A stretch of DNA of 25,724 bases from an uncultured Collinsella sp. (GTDB lineage: Bacteria > Actinomycetota > Coriobacteriia > Coriobacteriales > Coriobacteriaceae): contig CABUWA010000010.1 of assembly GCA_902495085.1 (NCBI GenBank), positions 1 to 25,724 of the forward strand. The letters are read 5' to 3'. A program made the position numbers and the translations under genes. Numbering within the stretch: the first letter of the stretch is position 1; each line of letters starts with the position of its first letter. Below, piece after piece: positions 20,961-25,724 of this stretch. Under the pieces are notes generated by a model. That model ran no database searches and was not told the origin of the DNA. It was given only the letters and a program-made list of their open reading frames with translations.

Positions 20961-21028
20961 GGCTATTAGCTTACTGCGGTGAAGGCCTGTCCGCTCCGCA
21001 GCTGTTTTCTACGGTTAAAGGAGTATGT

Positions 21029-22849
21029 ATGTCCGTTGAGGTCATGAGGTCTGTGATCGATGCTGCCGAGGGGCGCGTGCCCGTCGACACGCTGTTTACC
21101 AATGCGCAGATCGTCGACGTGTATGGCCAGCGTGTGGCGCCCGGTAGCGTTGCCGTCAAGGACGGTGTGATCGTCGGCGTGCTCTACGATGGTCGCGACG
21201 ATGCTGCTGGCACCTACGAGGCAACTGAGGTCATCGACTGCCAGGGTCGCTATCTCGCTCCCGGTTTTATTGACGGGCATCTGCATATCGAGTCTTCGAA
21301 CATCCGCCCCGCCGAGTATGCTCGCATGGCCGCGACGCGCGGTACTACCACCGCCATTGCCGACAGCCACGAGATTGCCAATGTTGCCGGTCTCGACGGC
21401 TTGCGCTTTATGATCGAGGACGGCCGCCGCGCACCCATCTCCATCAAGTACATGATGCCTTCGTGCGTGCCCGCGCTGCCCGACGAGCAGGCCGGTGCCG
21501 TTATTTCGGCTGCCGATATGCAGGCGTTTTTTGCCGAGCATCCAGGCGATGTCTTTGGTCTGGGCGAAATGATGAACCTGCCGGGCGTCTTTATGGCCGA
21601 CCCCGAGACCTGTGCTCGCATCGATGCTGCCAACCAGACGCCGTCCAAGCAGGTCGACGGCCATGCGCCGCTCGTTGCCGGTAAGGACCTCAACGCCTAT
21701 GCCGCAGCGGGCATTATCGCCGACCACGAGTCGACGATTCCCGAGGAGGCGCTCGACAAGCTATCCCGCGGCATGTATGTGATGCTGCGTGAGGGCACGT
21801 GCAGCCACGACCTGGCCAATTTGTCCCCGATGCTGCTGGAGAATCCCGCGCGCGCCCGCCGCTGCTGTTTTGCGACTGACGACCGTGCTCCCTCCGATGC
21901 GCTTTCGACCGGTATGATCGACAACGCCTGCCGCGTGGCTATCGAGGCCGGTATTGACCCCGTGGTTGCCATCTCTATGGCGTCCCTTTCTACGGCCGAG
22001 GCGTTTGGTCTGGACCACGGTTGTCGCGACCCGCACGAGCCCCGCGGCACAATCGCCCCGGGCAAGCGCGCTGACCTGCTGTTGCTCGATGACCTGACGT
22101 TTGCTGAGGCTCCGCATCGCGTATATGCCGCCGGTGCCCTGGTGGCGCAGGACGGCACCTTTGTGGGCGAGATTGCACCCGAGATGGCCGAGGTTGCGGC
22201 CCTTGCCGATGAGCTGCGTGCTTCCGTTAAACTGCCGAAGCTATCGCTCGACGTGTTCGACTATGCCTTTAAGCCGGGCGAGGCTGTGATTGACGTGGTG
22301 CCGGGTAAGGCCATCACGGGTATGGTTCGTCCTGAGACTGACGAGGACTTGCGCCGCATTATGCTGATTGAGCGCCATGGCCGTGGCGTGTCGCTGCAGG
22401 CCGAGGGCGCCGACGGCGACGGCCCCGCGGGTCTGGGCTTGGTCGGCAAGCATATCGGCCGTGGTTGGGTGCGCGGCTTTACCATCACGGGCGGCGCCAT
22501 TGCCTCCACGATCGGCCACGACTCGCACAACGTGTGCGTGGTGGGCGACAATGCGGCGGATATGATGGCTGCCGTTGAGGCCGTGGGCCAGGGCGGCCAC
22601 GTGCTGGTGCGCAACGGCGAGGTCGTGGCGCGCATTCCGCTGGCGCTCGGCGGCCTGATGAGCGAGGGCGCTGCCGAAGACGTTGCGGCGCAGCACGACG
22701 ACTTTATGGTCAAGGCGCGCGCCATGGGTATTGAGCCGCCGCTCGACCCCATCATGGGCATCATCTTCCTGCCCCTGCCGGTCATCCCGACGCTCCGCAT
22801 CCGCCCCGAGGGCATGTTCGACGTCACAACCTTCACCTACGCCGACTAG
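21029..22849 (+). CDS. ade: Adenine deaminase
   Basis: The 606-residue amidohydrolase-fold enzyme converts adenine to hypoxanthine and ammonia. The metal-binding HxH lies in IDGHLHIESS (His84, His86). Other family features include the GEMMNLPGV segment, DGHAPLV, ADHEST with a further histidine, and CFATDDRAP with the expected aspartate. A long C-terminal part (about 430-606) is also typical of bacterial Ade proteins. The ATG at 21029 follows AAAGGAG (21017-21023); an earlier in-frame start at 20933 lies inside the promoter. It supplies hypoxanthine for salvage or, with xanthine dehydrogenase-type enzymes, for purine breakdown. It stands alone as a transcription unit. Confidence 0.95.
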   Translation: MSVEVMRSVIDAAEGRVPVDTLFTNAQIVDVYGQRVAPGSVAVKDGVIVGVLYDGRDDAAGTYEATEVIDCQGRYLAPGFIDGHLHIESSNIRPAEYARMAATRGTTTAIADSHEIANVAGLDGLRFMIEDGRRAPISIKYMMPSCVPALPDEQAGAVISAADMQAFFAEHPGDVFGLGEMMNLPGVFMADPETCARIDAANQTPSKQVDGHAPLVAGKDLNAYAAAGIIADHESTIPEEALDKLSRGMYVMLREGTCSHDLANLSPMLLENPARARRCCFATDDRAPSDALSTGMIDNACRVAIEAGIDPVVAISMASLSTAEAFGLDHGCRDPHEPRGTIAPGKRADLLLLDDLTFAEAPHRVYAAGALVAQDGTFVGEIAPEMAEVAALADELRASVKLPKLSLDVFDYAFKPGEAVIDVVPGKAITGMVRPETDEDLRRIMLIERHGRGVSLQAEGADGDGPAGLGLVGKHIGRGWVRGFTITGGAIASTIGHDSHNVCVVGDNAADMMAAVEAVGQGGHVLVRNGEVVARIPLALGGLMSEGAAEDVAAQHDDFMVKARAMGIEPPLDPIMGIIFLPLPVIPTLRIRPEGMFDVTTFTYAD

Positions 22850-22854
22850 TCATC

Positions 22855-22874
22855 GGGGACGTTTTTAAACGACT
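22855..22874. repeat. REP-like partial copy after ade
   Basis: A GGGGACGTT core followed by an AAACGACT end reads, over 20 bases, as the reverse complement of 23926-23945 with one difference. It starts five bases after the ade stop. It is a half-element of the family found at 20817 and 23844. Confidence 0.55.
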
Positions 22875-22948
22875 GGCCGTCGGGGTGGCGTGTCGCCTGA
22901 CGCCGCGACCGTAGGGCCTCTGGCGCGCGTGAGCTATTTGCCAGGTCC

Positions 22949-22977
22949 TTGTAACGTTTGCGTCCGCGGAGTCTTAT
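22949..22977 (+). promoter_or_regulatory. Possible promoter of the first HAD gene
   Basis: TTGTAA (22949-22954) and TCTTAT (22972-22977) are separated by 17 bases, each 4 of 6 to consensus. Transcription would begin near 22984, at the left arm of the hairpin below. Confidence 0.35.
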
Positions 22978-22980
22978 TTG

Positions 22981-23042
22981 AGCTCCCTTTGGGTACGGTG
23001 ATTTTGGATATACATCCGATTCCATCAAGCCCGAAGGGAGCT
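22981..23042 (+). promoter_or_regulatory. Leader hairpin covering the ribosome-binding site
   Basis: AGCTCCCTTTGGG (22981-22993) pairs with CCCGAAGGGAGCT (23030-23042) through 13 positions including one G-U. The right arm contains the likely Shine-Dalgarno AGGGAG, six to eight bases before the ATG at 23048, and TTTTCT follows the stem. It could hide the ribosome-binding site, act as an attenuator, or terminate read-through. The 36-base loop leaves room for a competing fold, but no known riboswitch is recognised. Confidence 0.5.
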
Positions 23043-23047
23043 TTTCT

Positions 23048-23842
23048 ATGTTTAAACTGATTGCATCCGATATGGACGGCACACTGCTTGACGAAAACGG
23101 CCAGGTACCTCCCGAGACCTACGAACTGATTCTGGCGCTACACGAGCATGGCGTGCATTTCGCCGCATCGTCAGGTCGTCGCTACGATCGCCTGTGCGAG
23201 TTCTTTGCGCCCGTTCGCGACAAGATGGACTTTGTCGCCGCTAACGGCGCCCAGGTCTACGCCGACGGTAAGATGGTAGACCGTGAGGTGTATTCCCACC
23301 TGGCGATTCGAAGGCTCGCCCAGGCCGTCAGGACATTTCCCAATCTGCATCTTGCGCTATTTGATCGAACCAAGTCCTTCCTGCTCGATGACGAGTGCAA
23401 GTTCGTGCGTGAGGTCGATAAGGACCTTCCCAATGCCGAGCGCATTTGGGAGCTGCCCGATCCCAGCGTAAATATCATCAAGGCGAGTATCTTTTGCGAT
23501 GACTGTGCCGTTATGGACAGTGCCTACGTACTGCAGCGCGAGCTTGGCCAGCTCTTTACCTTTGCGCCTTCTGGAAACGCATGGATCGATGCCATGCAGC
23601 CCGGTGTGTCGAAAGCCTCAGGAATCGAGCAGCTCATGGAGCACTATGGCGTCGAACGCGACGAGGTCATGGCGTTTGGCGACTCGATGAACGACTACGA
23701 GATCATTCGCTTTGTCGGCACGGGCTGCGCGATGGAAAATGCGCGCCCCGCGCTCAAGGCGGTGGCCGATCGCGTGGTGGGTTGTAACCGTGACCACGCC
23801 GTCCAACGTGAGCTCCGTCGCGTGCTGGAGAGTTTCTCCTAA
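23048..23842 (+). CDS. Cof-type HAD-IIB family phosphatase
   Basis: The 264-residue protein has the four HAD motifs: DMDGT (Asp8, Asp10), the SGRR segment near 42, a lysine in VSKASGIEQL, and FGDSMNDYEII. The cap between motifs II and III is the type IIB form. Such enzymes remove phosphate from small metabolites such as sugar phosphates, nucleotides or flavin precursors; the substrate cannot be read from sequence. The ATG at 23048 follows GAAGGGAGCTTTTCT. It converges with a second HAD-IIB gene on the other strand, from which it differs throughout outside the motifs. Confidence 0.9.
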   Translation: MFKLIASDMDGTLLDENGQVPPETYELILALHEHGVHFAASSGRRYDRLCEFFAPVRDKMDFVAANGAQVYADGKMVDREVYSHLAIRRLAQAVRTFPNLHLALFDRTKSFLLDDECKFVREVDKDLPNAERIWELPDPSVNIIKASIFCDDCAVMDSAYVLQRELGQLFTFAPSGNAWIDAMQPGVSKASGIEQLMEHYGVERDEVMAFGDSMNDYEIIRFVGTGCAMENARPALKAVADRVVGCNRDHAVQRELRRVLESFS

Positions 23843-23843
23843 T

Positions 23844-23964
23844 CCGGCAGATGGGGACGTTCTTTTTCTGCCGGCAGTGGGGGACAGTCCTTGCAGCTTT
23901 TTCGCGAAGACTGTCCCCAACGACTAGTCGTTTAAGAACGTCCCCAATGACTACCCAACGACTA
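23844..23964. repeat. REP-like hairpin element, copy B, between convergent HAD genes
   Basis: The block is built of nested inverted repeats: CCGGCAGA/TCTGCCGG (23844-23851/23867-23874), GGGGACAGTC/GACTGTCCCC (23880-23889/23909-23918), the palindrome AACGACTAGTCGTT (23919-23932), and an outer pair TGGGGACGTTCT/AGAACGTCCCCA (23852-23863/23935-23946). CCCAACGACTA occurs directly twice (23916-23926, 23954-23964), the second copy containing the stop codon of the minus-strand gene. It probably also terminates both genes. Confidence 0.7.
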
Positions 23965-24804
23965 AGCGAGGGCGGCCATGATGGTGCGGGCGACGCCGTC
24001 GTGGTCGTTATCGTATTCGGTGATGGCGTCGGCGGCCTCGCGATCTTCGGGCTCGGCGTTGATCATGGCCATGCCGTGGCCCGCTGCCTGTAGCATGGGG
24101 ATGTCGTTGATGTTGTCGCCGAACGCCCAGGCGTCGGCGAGACGCTCGCCCAGGTGCTCGCATAACCACGTGAGGGCCGTCCCCTTGGTGGCGCCCTCAC
24201 CCATGACCTCGATATTCATGGCGTACGAACGCGTGACCTCAATGCCTCCGAGCGTGTCGAGCTCTGCTGCGATGGCGTCGCGATCGGCCGGGTCGTGCCA
24301 GTACATGGCGATGCGTTCGAGCGTCTCGACCTCGTCGATCTTGCTGTCGATATCCATGTCGATCGGTGTTCGTGTGCGCTTGAGCGAAGCCGCGATGTGG
24401 GGGTCGCCGCCACAGAACTCATCCAGACGCCCGTATAGCGAGCGGGGGAGGAAGCACTGCCCATCCGCGAAGATATCGAAGGTCACATCGTGGCCGGCGG
24501 CAATGCGATGGATGCGGTGGGCAATGCCACGGTCGAGCGGACGGCTCAAGATGCACGTGGCGCGCGAGGCGTCGGTGGGCGTATCCTCGTCGAGCTGCCA
24601 GACGCTGGCGCCGTTGGCACAGACCGCGTAGTGCACGGCGGGATGGGCGAGAATGGGCTCAAAGATGCCCGACAGTGGACGTCCCGTGCAGGGAACAAAC
24701 TCGATGCCACGACGTGCGAGCTCGTCGAGCATTGCCCAGGTGGCATCGCTCATCTGCTTATCGCTCGTCAGCAGCGTCCCATCCATATCGGAAAACACAA
24801 TCAT
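23962..24804 (-). CDS. HAD-IIB family hydrolase
   Basis: The 280-residue product has SDMDGTLL at its start (Asp6, Asp8), TGRP, a lysine in ATKGTAL and AFGDNINDIPML, the HAD motifs I-IV, with a IIB cap between. It is likely a cytoplasmic small-molecule phosphatase of unknown substrate. The start at 24804 is supported by AGAAAGGA about ten bases upstream. The citrate synthase terminator lies directly upstream, so it probably has its own promoter, which I could not identify with confidence. The stop codon falls in a REP-like direct repeat. Confidence 0.88.
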   Translation of the reverse strand: MIVFSDMDGTLLTSDKQMSDATWAMLDELARRGIEFVPCTGRPLSGIFEPILAHPAVHYAVCANGASVWQLDEDTPTDASRATCILSRPLDRGIAHRIHRIAAGHDVTFDIFADGQCFLPRSLYGRLDEFCGGDPHIAASLKRTRTPIDMDIDSKIDEVETLERIAMYWHDPADRDAIAAELDTLGGIEVTRSYAMNIEVMGEGATKGTALTWLCEHLGERLADAWAFGDNINDIPMLQAAGHGMAMINAEPEDREAADAITEYDNDHDGVARTIMAALA

Positions 24805-24829
24805 TCGTTGCGATCCTTTCTACTGGCAT

Positions 24830-24867
24830 AAAAAGCGTGGCCGAGGGCTTGGGTCCCTGACCACGCT
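24830..24867 (-). terminator. Intrinsic terminator of the citrate synthase gene
   Basis: On the minus strand AGCGTGG pairs with CCACGCT (24861-24867/24834-24840), with an inner AGGG/CCCT pair, and a run of five Ts follows. It closes the citrate synthase transcript before the HAD gene. Confidence 0.8.
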
Positions 24868-24890
24868 CGAGTTCTATAACGGTCCGCGTC

Positions 24891-25724
24891 CTAGCGGTCG
24901 GCGAGCGGCTTGTACTCCAGCGGCTCGATCACCGGACGATAGGCGGGGCGGATGATACGGTGCGCGCAGAAGAGCTCTTCCATGCGGTGCGCCGACCAGC
25001 CGGCCATGCGGGCGACGGCGAATAGCGGCGTAAAGAGCGTCTCGGGCACGCCGAGCATCTTGTAGATAAAGCCCGTGTACAGGTCGATGTTGGCGCAGAT
25101 GGGCTTGGTCATGCCGTGGTCGCGCATCACCTGCGGTGCCAGGCGCTCGATGCGCTCGATGAGCGCGAACTCCTCGCCCAAGTCCTTCTTGGCGGCAAGC
25201 GTGCGCGCGTAACGGCGGCACACCTCGGCGCGCGGGTCACTGAGCGTATAGACGGCGTGGCCCATACCGTAGATGAGGCCCGTGCCGTCGAAAGCCTGCT
25301 TGTCGAGGATCTTGCCCAGGTAGGCTGCGACCTCGTCCTCGTCCTCCCAATTGGAAACATGCGCACGGATGTCCTCGTGCATGGACACGACCTTGGCGTT
25401 GGCGCCGCCGTGGCGCGGGCCCTTGAGCGAGCCGATAGCCGCGGCGTAGGCGGAATACGGGTCGGTGGCCGAGGAGGACAGCACGCGGCAAGCAAACGTG
25501 GAGTTGTTGCCGCCACCGTGCTCGGCATGCAGCATGAGCATCACGTCGAGCAGCATGGCTTCGTCGCGGGTGAATGCCATGCCGCCGCGCAACACCTGCA
25601 GGATAGTCTCGGCGGTGGAGAGGCCGGGTGTGGGGTGCGGTACATGAACCTCGGAGCCGCGGCGCTTGGCGACCGAGGCCATATGCGCGAAGGCGGCGAT
25701 GCGGGGGAGACGGGCGAGCATGGA
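24891..25724 (-). CDS. gltA: Citrate synthase, C-terminal part (cut by window end)
   Basis: The visible 277 residues are the C-terminal part of a citrate synthase; the N-terminus lies beyond base 25724. All three catalytic residues are present in their usual motifs: the histidine of GPRHGGAN, the histidine of GMGHAVYTLSDPRA, and the aspartate of NIDLYTGFIYKMLG. LHAEHGGGNNSTFACRVL is also highly conserved. The enzyme joins acetyl-CoA and oxaloacetate to form citrate. HAEHGGGNNSTF-type sequences are usual in the shorter citrate synthases of anaerobic Gram-positive bacteria. The first methionine visible, at 25721, is probably internal rather than the true start. Confidence 0.93.
   Translation of the reverse strand, partial: SMLARLPRIAAFAHMASVAKRRGSEVHVPHPTPGLSTAETILQVLRGGMAFTRDEAMLLDVMLMLHAEHGGGNNSTFACRVLSSSATDPYSAYAAAIGSLKGPRHGGANAKVVSMHEDIRAHVSNWEDEDEVAAYLGKILDKQAFDGTGLIYGMGHAVYTLSDPRAEVCRRYARTLAAKKDLGEEFALIERIERLAPQVMRDHGMTKPICANIDLYTGFIYKMLGVPETLFTPLFAVARMAGWSAHRMEELFCAHRIIRPAYRPVIEPLEYKPLADR

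Noticed and set aside
20967..21028. Purine riboswitch ahead of ade
   Set aside because: The leader is about 60 bases with one simple hairpin and lacks the three-way junction and conserved loops of the purine aptamer.

Overview
The window reads as chromosomal DNA from a high-GC Gram-positive bacterium, most likely a Coriobacteriia member close to Collinsella. This is inferred from the GC-rich coding DNA with strong AGGAGG-type ribosome-binding sites, the Actinobacteria-like ribosomal proteins (type Z S14, Ala/Lys/Pro-tailed L17), and a class A PBP with a Thr/Gly/Pro tail beside an anaerobe-type selenium-molybdenum hydroxylase accessory pair. No species assignment can be proved from the sequence alone. 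I see no tRNA, rRNA, CRISPR array or transposase gene.

Layout. (1) 112-1959: a YqeB/EF2563-family protein and an XdhC-family protein, in tandem. (2) 1977-2270: a 67-nt hairpin with a T-tract, a promoter and a structured leader. (3) 2271-8512: a spc-type run rplE-rpsZ-rpsH-rplF-rplR-rpsE-rpmD-rplO-secY-adk-map. It starts at rplE, with xdhC where rplX/rplN would be expected. (4) 8513-8744: a long hairpin (E1) and a promoter. (5) 8745-12123: infA-rpmJ-rpsM-rpsK-rpsD-rpoA-rplQ, closed by a UUCG terminator that overlaps a promoter pointing into truA. (6) 12216-14812: truA, a glycosyltransferase-like gene and argR. (7) 15001-17214 (minus): a class A penicillin-binding protein. (8) 17377-20643: a U32-family RNA hydroxylase-like protein and tyrS. 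(9) 20644-21028: a crowded non-coding block with a second long hairpin (E2), a REP-like element and a palindromic promoter. (10) 21029-22849: adenine deaminase. (11) 23048-24804: two convergent HAD-IIB phosphatases with another REP-like element between their ends. (12) 24891-25724 (minus): the 3' part of a citrate synthase gene.

How the genes work together. Most of the window is core translation and secretion machinery: ribosomal proteins, IF-1, methionine aminopeptidase, SecY, the RNA polymerase alpha subunit, TruA and TyrRS. The first two genes and adenine deaminase both point to purine use: adenine deaminase makes hypoxanthine, and YqeB/XdhC-type proteins help mature hydroxylases of the xanthine dehydrogenase type. 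They are nearly 20 kb apart, so the link is only suggestive.

The most unusual content is non-coding. Two hairpins 12 kb apart (E1 at 8524-8611 and E2 at 20683-20781) share the same detailed architecture: a tetraloop, GACC/GGTC, a one-base bulge, an 8-bp stem, an 8/7-nt internal loop with conserved TCAAYTTC/TCRTTTC, a 6-7-bp stem, a 2x2 loop and a long outer stem. Nearly all the paired bases outside GACC/GGTC differ but still pair. That is what a conserved structured RNA, or a mobile hairpin family, would leave behind. A second, unrelated family (GGGGACGTT-type REP-like hairpins) also occurs in the intergenic DNA. All pairings were worked out by eye.
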